Source of the DNA: DASWIP01 sp036397635 | GTDB taxonomy: Bacteria; Actinomycetota; AC-67 | Direction: 5' to 3' | Assembly: GCA_036397635.1 (NCBI GenBank) | Contig: DASWIP010000046.1 | Location: 1 to 30,441 of the forward strand | DNA length: 30,441 bases | Shown: piece after piece, positions 7,784-15,587 of the stretch | How the letters are laid out: each line of letters starts with the position of its first letter | Numbering within the stretch: position 1 is the first letter of the stretch | Position numbers and translations under genes: made by a program | The notes under the pieces: model-generated | What the model was told of the DNA's origin: nothing | Databases searched by the model: none | Seen by the model: only the letters and a program-made list of their open reading frames with translations

Positions 7784-9247
7784 ATGCGGAGATGGTTGCT
7801 GGTGCTGATCATCGCGCTGCTCGCGCCGATATCGATGACCGGCGCTCAGGCTGATGAGCTGGTCGTGGTGCTGTACAACGACCTCGGGATCCAGGGGGAC
7901 ATGAATGCGCCCTGGACCGAGGCCGACGAAAGCCCGGACCACCTCGCCAGCTCCAACGGGCAAAGCACCTATCTGGTCCGCACGATCAAGGCACACCTCC
8001 GCCACTTCTTGGAAAACACCGACCTCAACGGGTCGGCGGTTCGCGTCACTGCCGTGGCGTCCGGGGGCGGCCTATCCAGCCCCTGCGAGCAGCGGAGAGG
8101 CGAAGCCTCCATCATCGGGGCCGGCGGTTCGGTCGATGCCGTGGTGCCTCTCGGGTCGAACCAGGAGTGCTTCGTGGAATCGATGGCCGACCGGTACGGA
8201 GTGATGAGCTTCGGCATGATCGAGGATGCGGCTCGCGAGCAATACCTCGACCGGGCCGGTCTCGTTTGGTCCTTCGAGGCGGACCGCGAAGAGCGCGCGA
8301 GTGAGACGGCAGCGTTCATCTGCCGATCCCTCTACTCCGATGAAACCGGGAGCTTCGGCGGTGGAAGCGCGTCGTTCGCGTCAGACCCCGACCTGCTCGA
8401 CGCGCCGCGGCGATTCGGCTTGATCTACCCCGAGCCTTCCCTGGGCAGCGTGTCGCGCGGGCCACAAGCCGAGGAATACGCCCGGCTCGTTCAAGCTCTC
8501 ACACGAGAACGATGCGGCCTGCTTTGGGGCAACAACGGACCGAACTACGCCGCCTCGTTCCGCGAATCCGATGGATGGGACCCCGCCATCATGACTCGAT
8601 TCAAAGCGAACGGTGTCACAACCGTCATCTGCTACTGCGTTCCCGTGATGAGTGAACTGACGACGACCAAGATGGTTGCGGCCGCGCGCGCGATCAACTA
8701 TCACCCCGAATACTTCTGGGATCACACCAGCCGGATGGACAAGCCGGTCTGGCAACGCTACTACGGCCCACGGATGCCGGAGGCCTCGTTCGGCGTCACG
8801 AAGTACTGGATGATGCCGGCGCTCGAGCAGCAGGAGCACTACCAGGCCTACCTGTCGCAGGAGCCGGGGACGGAACCGAACGAGCGGTTCTCGTTCGACA
8901 TCTACTGGAGCTTCTGGACGCTGTTCACAGCGATCGAGCGCTCGGGGGGCGACTTCACCCCCGATGGCGTCAGCGAGGGGATGCTCGGGTACGAGGTGCG
9001 TTCCAACGATCCGACGCGCGCGTCGGGAGGGTTCACCGGCGACAACCCGTATACGTTCCTCGACGGTTCGATGGCATGGTGGTTCGATCCCCTGGGTGAG
9101 GAACCTGGCATCGACCTGCCCATCGGGTGCAGTCGCGCGCAAGGCGCGCGCATCTACGACGGCGCCTGGCCCTACGGCGATCAGCACCTGTACTCCGAGG
9201 GTGCGGAATGCTGGGCAGGACCGCACCGCGCCGGGCTCACCCCATGA
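7784..9247 (+). CDS. ABC transporter substrate-binding protein, orphan paralogue 1
   Basis: This is a 487-residue exported protein. A short signal peptide (basic start, hydrophobic core, cleavage after AQA near residue 23) lacks a lipobox, so it should be released or held non-covalently. The mature protein starts with LVVVLYNDLGIQGDMNA, the first strand of a type I periplasmic binding fold, and carries motifs shared with the next gene: the CYC motif after VTTVI, the Y/FFWD segment and FSFDIY. ATG 7784 is preferred to ATG 7778 because AGGGGG directly abuts the latter. No permease or ATPase is adjacent on this strand. It may feed the Liv-type importer at 566-5513. The ligand is unknown. Confidence 0.8.
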   Translation: MRRWLLVLIIALLAPISMTGAQADELVVVLYNDLGIQGDMNAPWTEADESPDHLASSNGQSTYLVRTIKAHLRHFLENTDLNGSAVRVTAVASGGGLSSPCEQRRGEASIIGAGGSVDAVVPLGSNQECFVESMADRYGVMSFGMIEDAAREQYLDRAGLVWSFEADREERASETAAFICRSLYSDETGSFGGGSASFASDPDLLDAPRRFGLIYPEPSLGSVSRGPQAEEYARLVQALTRERCGLLWGNNGPNYAASFRESDGWDPAIMTRFKANGVTTVICYCVPVMSELTTTKMVAAARAINYHPEYFWDHTSRMDKPVWQRYYGPRMPEASFGVTKYWMMPALEQQEHYQAYLSQEPGTEPNERFSFDIYWSFWTLFTAIERSGGDFTPDGVSEGMLGYEVRSNDPTRASGGFTGDNPYTFLDGSMAWWFDPLGEEPGIDLPIGCSRAQGARIYDGAWPYGDQHLYSEGAECWAGPHRAGLTP

Positions 9248-10791
9248 GAGGTCTCTCGCGAATCCCCGCAGCGGTCGTGCTGCTCGCGGGGATCGCAGCC
9301 GCGATGCCTATCAGCGCTGCTGAGACACCGCCCGGACCGATGGCGTGCGTCGGCAATCCACCGCGGCAGATCGAAGATCCGCTCGGCCCTCCGTGTACCG
9401 CATGGTTCGGCGACGACAACGGCGGATCGACCTGGAAGGGCGTCTCCGGCGACACCATAACGGTTGTCCTGTACAACGATCTGGGGATCTCGGGCGACAT
9501 GAACGCCGCCTACGACGCCGGCGACGAGGATCCGGTCCTGCAGACTCAATTCCAGTATCGGAATCTCACCCGAACCGTTAAGGCGCAGTTACGGTACTTC
9601 GCTAGCCGGTTCGAAACCTACTCGCGTGAGGTTCGCGTGGTCGCGGTTCCCTCCGGGGGCGGTCTCGCCACGGTTCCCGATCAACGAAGGGGCGAGATGC
9701 TGATCATCGACCACCAGTACAACCCATTCGCCGTCGTGTTCATCGGCGGCAACGCCCAAAGTGCCTTCACGCTCGCAGCGGATCGGGGAATCTCTTCGTT
9801 CGGGACGCTGTCCGAGGTTCCTCGTGAGATCTTCATCGACGGCGCCCCATTCATCTGGTCCATGCTCCCAGATCAGGAGACCCAGGCAAGCCTGAGCGCC
9901 GACTTCATCTGCAGCAAGCTAGACAGTGGGACCGCGCGCTTCGCGAACGACCCGCTGCTCGCCGGAAGGTCACGAACCTTCGGCCTTATGTACGAGCAGC
10001 GCTCGCAACGAGGGCCGCAGAGCGAGCAGCTCGCTGCGCTCCTCCAACAGGAGTTCGAAGATCGATGCGGCAGGCCGTTCGATCTCGTGCGCCCATTCGT
10101 CGGGAAGCAGGAACTCGCAGCGTCGGTCGCCGCGATGAAGTTAGAAGGGATCACCACGCTCGTTTGTTACTGCATCCCCCAACAGAGCGAGTTCGATGTC
10201 CCGGCTGCGCAGGGGGTGGCCACAGCGCTTGGCTATCAGCCTGAATGGTTCTGGGATCCGACCAGCGGGATGGACAAAGTGATCTGGCAGCGGCTCCACG
10301 GCAGCCCGGTTCACCGAGGATTCGGAAACACCTGGTACTGGCGGCAGCCTCCTTTGCGCGAGCAATTCCATTACCGCGCTTTCGGGCAGACCGACCCCGA
10401 AGGAACGCCCAACGTTCGGTGGAGCTTCGACATCTACCACTCGTTACTCCAACTGTTCACTGCCATCCAGATGGCGGGGCCGACGCTCGATCCCTCACAC
10501 GTTCTGACGGGCATGAGCCAGATCGCGATCCGAACCCCGTCGTATCCCTTCGTGCCCATCGGCGGATACGAGAAATCGAAGACGAATCCGTACTCGTTCA
10601 TCGACACCGCGATGGGTTGGTGGTGGGATCCCAGCGGGACCGAACCCGGCGGACAGCAGAGTTCGGGATGCATGCGGGTGATCAACGAAGGCCATCGAGC
10701 CAGCCTGGATGAGTGGCCGCCGGGCGATCAGGACTTGTTCGCTTCGGGCGACCCCTGCACTGGAGCACCGATCGCGCTGCTCGAGCCCTGA
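9244..10791 (+). CDS. ABC transporter substrate-binding protein, orphan paralogue 2
   Basis: This is a tandem paralogue of the preceding gene, 515 residues; its ATG overlaps the previous stop (ATGA), indicating coupled translation. A signal peptide ends near ISAA (residue 26) without a lipobox. An extra N-terminal stretch with two Cys (ACVGNPP and GPPCTAWFGDDNGG) precedes the binding fold, which starts at TITVVLYNDLGISGDMNA. This Cys-Pro-plus-DNGG lead is a form I associate with actinobacterial branched-chain-type receptors. Shared signatures with paralogue 1 are CYC (after ITTLV), WFWDPTSGMDK and WSFDIYH. It ends 55 bp before a convergent SDR gene. The fold is clear, the substrate is not. 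Confidence 0.82.
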   Translation: MRGLSRIPAAVVLLAGIAAAMPISAAETPPGPMACVGNPPRQIEDPLGPPCTAWFGDDNGGSTWKGVSGDTITVVLYNDLGISGDMNAAYDAGDEDPVLQTQFQYRNLTRTVKAQLRYFASRFETYSREVRVVAVPSGGGLATVPDQRRGEMLIIDHQYNPFAVVFIGGNAQSAFTLAADRGISSFGTLSEVPREIFIDGAPFIWSMLPDQETQASLSADFICSKLDSGTARFANDPLLAGRSRTFGLMYEQRSQRGPQSEQLAALLQQEFEDRCGRPFDLVRPFVGKQELAASVAAMKLEGITTLVCYCIPQQSEFDVPAAQGVATALGYQPEWFWDPTSGMDKVIWQRLHGSPVHRGFGNTWYWRQPPLREQFHYRAFGQTDPEGTPNVRWSFDIYHSLLQLFTAIQMAGPTLDPSHVLTGMSQIAIRTPSYPFVPIGGYEKSKTNPYSFIDTAMGWWWDPSGTEPGGQQSSGCMRVINEGHRASLDEWPPGDQDLFASGDPCTGAPIALLEP

Positions 10792-10846
10792 CGGGGGATG
10801 CGATGAGGACCCCATCGGACGCGCCGTGCTCGGGGGACCGGCGGCT

Positions 10847-11635
10847 CTAGAACGTCGTACGGAGGCTGCCGCCGTCGATCTGGATCGACGTGCCGGTGAT
10901 GAACGCCGCTTGCTCGCCGGCCAGGAACGCGACCAGCGCGCCGAACTCATCGGGCCTTCCGATGCGATCGGCAGGCACGCCGTGGCTCAGGCCGTGTAAC
11001 GCTTGATCGACCGTGATGCCCTCGCGGTGCGCGCGCTGCTCGGCGAGGGAACGCATCCGGTCCGTCGCGAACGGGCCCGGCATCACCGCGTTGATCGTGA
11101 TGCCCTCGGCGGCGACCTCGGCGGCGAGGGTCTTGAGGAACCCATGCACCCCGGCGCGCGCGGCGTTGGAAAGCACCAGACCCTCCATGGGCTGTTTGGC
11201 CGCTTGCGACGTGATGGCGATGATCCGACCCCAGGCGCCGGCGCGCATGTGTGGCAGTGCCGCGCGCACCAGCCGCACCGTGGCCAGCAGGTTCTGCTCG
11301 AGCGCGACGCGCCATTCGTCGAGCTCGATCGCGTCCGCGCGCCCCGGCGGAGGGCCCCCGTTGTTCGCGACGAGCACGTCGACGCGGCCGAAGACCTCCG
11401 CTGCTTCGGACACGAAGCGTTCGCACGCACCCGGCTCGGTCAGGTCGCAGATGCTGGCGTGCACGCGCACGCCCAGCTCGCCGAGATGCTTCTCGGTCGC
11501 GCGCAACGCCTCCTCGCCGCGCGCGCAGATCGCCACGCTGGCGCCCTCCCGAGCCAACGCTTCCGCGCACGCGCGGCCGAGGCCTTTGCTGGCAGCAGCG
11601 ACAACGGCGACACGTCCTTCCAGTCCCAGGTCCAT
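10847..11635 (-). CDS. Short-chain dehydrogenase/reductase lacking the catalytic Tyr/Lys pair
   Basis: A 262-residue Rossmann-fold SDR similar to 3-oxoacyl-ACP reductases. The nucleotide site is ASKGLG (15-20), a variant of TGxxxGxG; NNGG (91-94) and Ser143 are in place, and the C-terminal TGTSIQIDGG is typical. The usual YxxxK is replaced by S156-N-A-A-R160, so the canonical catalytic Tyr and Lys are missing. This matches a divergent BKR-like SDR group known to have altered active sites. Such proteins may use another mechanism or not be reductases. The ATG is 6 nt after a TAGCAT box. It is divergent from the [2Fe-2S] gene. Confidence 0.85.
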   Translation of the reverse strand: MDLGLEGRVAVVAAASKGLGRACAEALAREGASVAICARGEEALRATEKHLGELGVRVHASICDLTEPGACERFVSEAAEVFGRVDVLVANNGGPPPGRADAIELDEWRVALEQNLLATVRLVRAALPHMRAGAWGRIIAITSQAAKQPMEGLVLSNAARAGVHGFLKTLAAEVAAEGITINAVMPGPFATDRMRSLAEQRAHREGITVDQALHGLSHGVPADRIGRPDEFGALVAFLAGEQAAFITGTSIQIDGGSLRTTF

Positions 11636-11641
11636 ACATCG

Positions 11642-11647
11642 ATGCTA
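11642..11647 (-). promoter_or_regulatory. -10 box of the SDR gene (leaderless)
   Basis: TAGCAT on the minus strand lies 6 nt before the ATG at 11635, so transcription should begin at or next to the start codon. No clear -35 is visible. Confidence 0.4.
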
Positions 11648-11683
11648 ACGCAGGCGGCGTTCCGGCCGTCGGGTCGAGCTGGA

Positions 11684-11689
11684 TAGGAT
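11684..11689 (+). promoter_or_regulatory. -10 box of the [2Fe-2S] gene (leaderless)
   Basis: TAGGAT is followed after 7 nt by the ATG at 11697. This spacing argues for that ATG and against the in-frame ATG at 11688, which overlaps the box. Confidence 0.4.
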
Positions 11690-11696
11690 GACTTCG

Positions 11697-12065
11697 ATGT
11701 CCAAACCTGAACGCTACGTGTTCGTGTGCACCAACCAGCGGCCGCCCGGTCATCCCCGCGGCTCGTGCGTGGACAAGGGATCCGTCGACGTCCTGCAGCT
11801 GTTCCGGGACTTGCAGGGCGAGAGGGGTCTGATCACGTTCAAGGTGGTCGCCACCGGGTGCCTCGAGCCGTGCCTCGCGGGCCCGTCTGTGTACGTCGCG
11901 CCGGACGACGTCTGGTACGGAGGCGTCACCGTCGACGACGTCGAACGGATCATCGAGGAGCACCTGGTGGGTGGGTCCCCGGTCGAGTTCCTGATCCTGG
12001 ACGAGGACGACTGGGAGCGGTCTCAGCGAGGCCCGAAAGAAGCGCCGCCCAGCGGTCTGACCTAG
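11697..12065 (+). CDS. Thioredoxin-like [2Fe-2S] ferredoxin
   Basis: This is a 122-residue cytoplasmic protein with the thioredoxin-like ferredoxin fold also found in NuoE. Four cysteines, Cys11, Cys24, Cys55 and Cys59 (pattern C-x12-C-x30-C-x3-C), match the cluster ligands of this family. The start FVCTNQRPPGHPRGSC and the central TGCLEPCLAGP are characteristic. The last ~20 residues are a polar tail. It stands alone, sharing a divergent promoter region with the SDR gene and overlapping the convergent exporter by 4 bp (CTAG). The redox partner is unknown; the FrhB-like protein two genes away is one candidate. Confidence 0.82.
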   Translation: MSKPERYVFVCTNQRPPGHPRGSCVDKGSVDVLQLFRDLQGERGLITFKVVATGCLEPCLAGPSVYVAPDDVWYGGVTVDDVERIIEEHLVGGSPVEFLILDEDDWERSQRGPKEAPPSGLT

Positions 12066-13018
12066 ACCACCACTTCCTCGGCCCCCATGCCGGCCTCCGG
12101 GGGAAGCTCCTCCGCGGCCCGTGCGCGCCTGCTCGTGCGGCTCACGATGATCGCGACCGACACGACGATGATCGCGCCGGCGAGAAGGATCGTCCCCGTG
12201 ATCACCTCGTCGGCGATGACGGCGCCGAGCATGACCGCGATGAAGGGATTCACGTACGCGTAGGTCGTCGCGAGCGAGGATTCGACATTGCGCAGCAACC
12301 ACACGTACGCACTGAAACCCACGATCGATCCGAAGACGGTCAGGTACCCCATCGCGAGCAGCGACGACCGAGAGAATGCGGCGACTTCGACCTCTCCCCA
12401 CTCGCCGATCAGTGTCCCTGCGAGCAGCAGCGTCAGCCCGCCGCCGATCATCTCCATGCCCGTGGAGACAACCGGGCGGCGCGGCAGGTCGGCGCGTCGC
12501 GCGTAGACCGATCCTGCGGCCCAGAACACCGTCGCCGCCACCACCATCAGCGCGCCGACGCTGTCGATGGACCCCTCTCCTGGTCGTGCGAGGATCGCGA
12601 CGCCGCCGAAGCCGGCGAGCATCGCGCCGATCACGGGCTTGGACAAGCGCGCGCCGTGGCGCACCCATTCGAACAGGGCCACCCATAGGGGGACCGTCGC
12701 GACGATCAATGCGGCCGCACCCGAAGCGATGCGCTCTTCCGCGAGCACCACGAAACCGTTCCCCCCGGCAGCCAGCGCGGCACCGATGACGAACGCTGCT
12801 CGCCACTGCGCAGGCGTCGGACGGTCCCCCGCCCTGTCACCACGCGAGATCCCGATGGCATACATGGCCAGCCCCGCGAGGGTGAACCGCACGCCGGCCA
12901 TCAGCAGGCCGGGCAGTGTCTCGATCGCGATCCGGATCGCCAGGTAGGTCGAGCCCCAGAGGATGTAGATGGACAGCAGGGCGAGCCACACCTTCGCCCT
13001 GAACGGCACACGAGCCAT
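12062..13018 (-). CDS. DMT-superfamily (EamA) transporter
   Basis: This is an inner-membrane protein of 318 residues with about ten hydrophobic segments, arranged as two EamA halves. The first begins with ILWGSTYLAIRIA and the second has the matching signature around YLTVFGSIVGFSAYVWLL. Members are drug/metabolite exporters for amino acids, metabolites or drugs, and the substrate here is unknown. A short basic/acidic C-terminal tail (RTSRRARAAEELPPE) follows the last helix. The ATG at 13018 lies 6 nt after a TAGCCT box. The 3' end overlaps the convergent [2Fe-2S] gene by 4 bp. Confidence 0.87.
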   Translation of the reverse strand: MARVPFRAKVWLALLSIYILWGSTYLAIRIAIETLPGLLMAGVRFTLAGLAMYAIGISRGDRAGDRPTPAQWRAAFVIGAALAAGGNGFVVLAEERIASGAAALIVATVPLWVALFEWVRHGARLSKPVIGAMLAGFGGVAILARPGEGSIDSVGALMVVAATVFWAAGSVYARRADLPRRPVVSTGMEMIGGGLTLLLAGTLIGEWGEVEVAAFSRSSLLAMGYLTVFGSIVGFSAYVWLLRNVESSLATTYAYVNPFIAVMLGAVIADEVITGTILLAGAIIVVSVAIIVSRTSRRARAAEELPPEAGMGAEEVVV

Positions 13019-13024
13019 TGGCTC

Positions 13025-13030
13025 AGGCTA
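13025..13030 (-). promoter_or_regulatory. -10 box of the EamA gene (leaderless)
   Basis: TAGCCT on the minus strand is separated from the ATG at 13018 by 6 nt. No Shine-Dalgarno sequence fits in that space. Confidence 0.35.
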
Positions 13031-13065
13031 CCCGCCGAGGCATCAGGTCCGCCGTGGGTTTCCGG

Positions 13066-13095
13066 TTCGAGAAGCTGCGTCCCGGCGCGTAGGAT
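13066..13095 (+). promoter_or_regulatory. Putative promoter of the FrhB-like gene
   Basis: TTCGAG (13066-13071) and TAGGAT (13090-13095) are 18 bp apart. Transcription would begin near 13102, leaving a very short leader that holds the GGAGG ribosome site before ATG 13113. Confidence 0.35.
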
Positions 13096-13112
13096 TCGGA
13101 CTCGGAGGTGCC

Positions 13113-14276
13113 ATGCCCTCGAGCAACGGTGAACGCGCGTACGGCCAGTGGAAGGAGCTGTTCCACGAGGTCGTCCAGACCAGCCTGTGCACCGGCTGCG
13201 CAGCATGCATCATGGCGTGCCCGCGCCACGTCCTCGACTACGAACTCGCGTCGTATCACCCCTTCAATACCGAGGACTCGACCCCGACCGACGACTGCAT
13301 CCACGGTCAGCGAGGCTGCGACATCTGCACCAAGGCGTGTCCGCGGTTCCGCGCGTGGGAGTTCGAGGCAGACGAAGCGCTGTTCGGACGCGCGCGCCGC
13401 CCAGACGAGGTCATCGGCGTCTATCGGGACATCTACCTGGTCCGCGCGACCGATCAGGGGATCTTCGAGGCCGGTCAGGACGGCGGACTCGTGTCGGCGT
13501 TGCTGATCTGGGGATTGCAGGAGGGCAAGATCGAGGGCGCACTGACCTCGAAGATCTCCGACGAACGCATCTTCGACGCCGAGCCGTTCCTCGCTACCAC
13601 GCGCGAGGAAGTGCTCGCATCGGCCGGCAGCCGCTACACCTATGCCGCCAACCCGCTCGCCATGAAAGAGGCCGAGGCGCGCAAGCTCAAGGACCTCGCG
13701 CTGGTCGGCATGAGCTGTCAGGCGTCGATCAACGGGACGCTGAGCGCGCGCAACGTCGCCAAGTACCGCAAACGCATCCAACTGGTGATCGGCCTGCTGT
13801 GCTCGAAGTCGTTCACCTACGAGGGCTTGATGGAGGAGAAGATCCGCGACGAGATGGGCATCCCCCTGGAGGACGTCGCGAAGGTCAACGTGAAAGGGAA
13901 GTTCCAGATCTGGCGGCGCAGCACGGGCGAGGAGATCGACATCCCGCTCAAGGATCTCCAGGCGTACACGCGCGAAGGCTGCAAGCAGTGCCCCGACTTC
14001 GCCGCCGAGCATGCCGACATCTCCACCGGCGGCCTCGGCCAATCGGATGGATGGACGCTGACGATCGTGCGGACCGAGCGCGGCGCCGAGTGGATGCGCG
14101 AGCTGCTCGAGGCGGGATGGATCACGGTCCGGCCCGGTGACGAGGATCCCGGTGCGATCAGCCTGATGAATAAGCTCGCCGCGCGCCAACGCCTCCGTTG
14201 GCCCGAGCAGCTCGCCGACGGCGACGGCGCCCCGCGTGCCGTCCCGGTCGACTTGATCCCGAAGCCGAAGGCCTAA
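13113..14276 (+). CDS. FrhB/FdhB-family iron-sulfur flavoprotein (coenzyme F420 hydrogenase/dehydrogenase beta subunit-like)
   Basis: This is a 387-residue protein. The N-terminus carries a ferredoxin-like CTGCAACIMACP (Cys26, 29, 32, 36) and a second cluster Cys62, 69, 72, 76 ending CTKACP, so two [4Fe-4S] clusters are likely. The remainder is the FrhB domain, with QDGG near the flavin/F420 region, GMSCQA, GLLCSKSF and a late EGCKQCPDF motif. Family members transfer electrons between iron-sulfur clusters, FAD and deazaflavin F420. ATG 13113 follows GGAGG by 4 nt; the open frame upstream lacks such a site. It stands alone, so the hydride donor or acceptor is unknown; other members act on quite different substrates. 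Confidence 0.88.
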   Translation: MPSSNGERAYGQWKELFHEVVQTSLCTGCAACIMACPRHVLDYELASYHPFNTEDSTPTDDCIHGQRGCDICTKACPRFRAWEFEADEALFGRARRPDEVIGVYRDIYLVRATDQGIFEAGQDGGLVSALLIWGLQEGKIEGALTSKISDERIFDAEPFLATTREEVLASAGSRYTYAANPLAMKEAEARKLKDLALVGMSCQASINGTLSARNVAKYRKRIQLVIGLLCSKSFTYEGLMEEKIRDEMGIPLEDVAKVNVKGKFQIWRRSTGEEIDIPLKDLQAYTREGCKQCPDFAAEHADISTGGLGQSDGWTLTIVRTERGAEWMRELLEAGWITVRPGDEDPGAISLMNKLAARQRLRWPEQLADGDGAPRAVPVDLIPKPKA

Positions 14277-14308
14277 CGCGCGAGCGGGGCTCGGACCTTC
14301 CGGCGAGG

Positions 14309-14338
14309 TTGGGAGACACGGTCGGGGTCGGCTAGCCT
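14309..14338 (+). promoter_or_regulatory. Putative promoter of the alpha/beta hydrolase gene
   Basis: TTGGGA (14309-14314) and TAGCCT (14333-14338) are spaced by 18 bp, with the start codon 33 nt further on behind a good ribosome site. Confidence 0.35.
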
Positions 14339-14371
14339 GGCGATCGCCGCATCAACCAGGAGGGCTCACCG

Positions 14372-15142
14372 ATGTCCGAACCGATGGAGCTTGCGTACGA
14401 AGAGCGAGGCTCGGGACCAGCACTGCTGTTCGTCCACGGGTTCCCTCTGGACCGGACGATGTGGATCCCCCAGCTCGCCGGACTCGCGAAGGTCCGCACC
14501 TGCATCGCCGTCGACCTGCGAGGGCACGGCCTGTCCGTCGACGAGGCGCCGCGCGATTACTCGATGGACCTCTTCGCCGACGACATCGCGGCGACCCTCG
14601 ACTCGATCAACGTCGATCAGATCGACCTGTGCGGCCTCTCGATGGGCGGCTACGTGCTGTTCGCCTTCTGGCGCCGCCACCGCGCGCGCGTCCGCTCCCT
14701 GATCTTCTGCGACACGAAGGCCGAGGCCGACTCTAACGAGGCGAAGGAGGGCCGGGACAAGGCCGCTGCGGCGGTGCTGGCCGACGGCCTGGACAACTTC
14801 TACGAAGGGCTCGGACCCAAGATGGTGGCCCCCTCGACTTCGGCCGAGGTCAACGCGAAGATCCGCGCGATGTTCAACAACACCGCGCCCGAGGTGGCCG
14901 CCGCCGACCTCAAGGCGATGCGAGACCGGCCCGACGCTACGGGCGATCTGGGTGCGATCGACGTCCCGACGCTCTGGCTCCACGGGGAGGACGATCAGAT
15001 CATGCCGATCGATGCCGCGCGCACGAACGCGGACAAGATCCCGGGCTCGCGCTTCGTGCCGATCCCGAACGGCGGCCACATGGCGCCGCTGGAGAATCCG
15101 GACGCGGCGAACAAGGCGATGATCGAGTTCCTCAAAGGATGA
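14372..15142 (+). CDS. Alpha/beta-fold hydrolase
   Basis: This is a 256-residue cytoplasmic hydrolase of the esterase/enol-lactonase-like group. The oxyanion segment is VHGFP (21-25), the nucleophile elbow GLSMGG gives Ser90, the acid is in HGEDD (Asp207 or Asp208) and the base is His236 in GGHM. DLRGHG (48-53) is also typical of the family. CCAGGAGGG lies a suitable distance before the ATG. It is monocistronic, converging on the ferredoxin gene with a 6-bp gap. The fold and triad are certain. The substrate cannot be told, although 3-oxoadipate enol-lactonase-like and carboxylesterase enzymes look similar. Confidence 0.88.
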   Translation: MSEPMELAYEERGSGPALLFVHGFPLDRTMWIPQLAGLAKVRTCIAVDLRGHGLSVDEAPRDYSMDLFADDIAATLDSINVDQIDLCGLSMGGYVLFAFWRRHRARVRSLIFCDTKAEADSNEAKEGRDKAAAAVLADGLDNFYEGLGPKMVAPSTSAEVNAKIRAMFNNTAPEVAAADLKAMRDRPDATGDLGAIDVPTLWLHGEDDQIMPIDAARTNADKIPGSRFVPIPNGGHMAPLENPDAANKAMIEFLKG

Positions 15143-15148
15143 TAGACG

Positions 15149-15475
15149 TCAGGTGGTCGTCTCCCAGGCCGCGACCTTGGGATGGTCGAAATCGACGGGA
15201 CCCACCTTCGCCGCGCCGCCGGGGGAGCCGATGCCGTTCTCCATCGTGAACCAGTCTGCGTTGATCGGGGTGAACTCTTTCCAGTTGTCCGGGACGTCGT
15301 CTTCGTAGAAGATCGCCTCCACGGGGCAAACCGGTTCGCAGGCTCCGCAGTCGACGCACTCGTCGGGGTGGATGTACAGGAGCCGCGGCCCCTCGTAGAT
15401 GCAATCGACCGGACACTCCTCGACACACGCCTTGTCTTTGACGTCGATGCACGGCTCTGCGATCGTGTACGTCAC
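15149..15475 (-). CDS. fdxA: 7Fe ferredoxin (FdxA type)
   Basis: This is a small cytoplasmic electron carrier, 108 residues from GTG 15475. Cys9, 17 and 50 fit the [3Fe-4S] cluster and Cys21, 40, 43 and 46 the [4Fe-4S] cluster of actinobacterial FdxA proteins; Cys25 is an extra one in CPVDC. The motifs DKACVEECPVDC and CVDCGACEPVCPVEA are diagnostic. The C-terminal ~50 residues (from EDDVPDNW) match the extension of this family. GAGGGGG is about 10 nt before GTG; the frame upstream of it is not ferredoxin-like. Partners in actinobacteria include cytochromes P450 and redox enzymes; none is adjacent. Confidence 0.9.
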   Translation of the reverse strand: MTYTIAEPCIDVKDKACVEECPVDCIYEGPRLLYIHPDECVDCGACEPVCPVEAIFYEDDVPDNWKEFTPINADWFTMENGIGSPGGAAKVGPVDFDHPKVAAWETTT

Positions 15476-15522
15476 TTCGCTGGTACCCCCTCGTGTACTG
15501 AGGTCCCTTCTGACGGGCTCGG

Positions 15523-15528
15523 ATAGTA
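15523..15528 (-). promoter_or_regulatory. Putative -10 box of the ferredoxin gene
   Basis: TACTAT on the minus strand lies about 47 nt before GTG 15475, leaving room for a ~40-nt leader with its G-rich ribosome site. No strong -35 is seen. Confidence 0.3.
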
Positions 15529-15575
15529 CCTTACCCATGCTCGCCGGACGTATCCAACGGCGCGAGCAGCACCGA

Positions 15576-15581
15576 TATGCT
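15576..15581 (+). promoter_or_regulatory. -10 box of the COG2945-like hydrolase gene (leaderless)
   Basis: TATGCT ends 6 nt before the ATG at 15588, and no ribosome site precedes that ATG. The box therefore supports 15588 as both transcription and translation start. Confidence 0.4.
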
Positions 15582-15587
15582 CGACCC

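Noticed and set aside
10947..12806. 619-residue open frame on the minus strand
   Set aside because: It is out of frame with the SDR and EamA genes that occupy the same strand, and antisense to the [2Fe-2S] gene between them.
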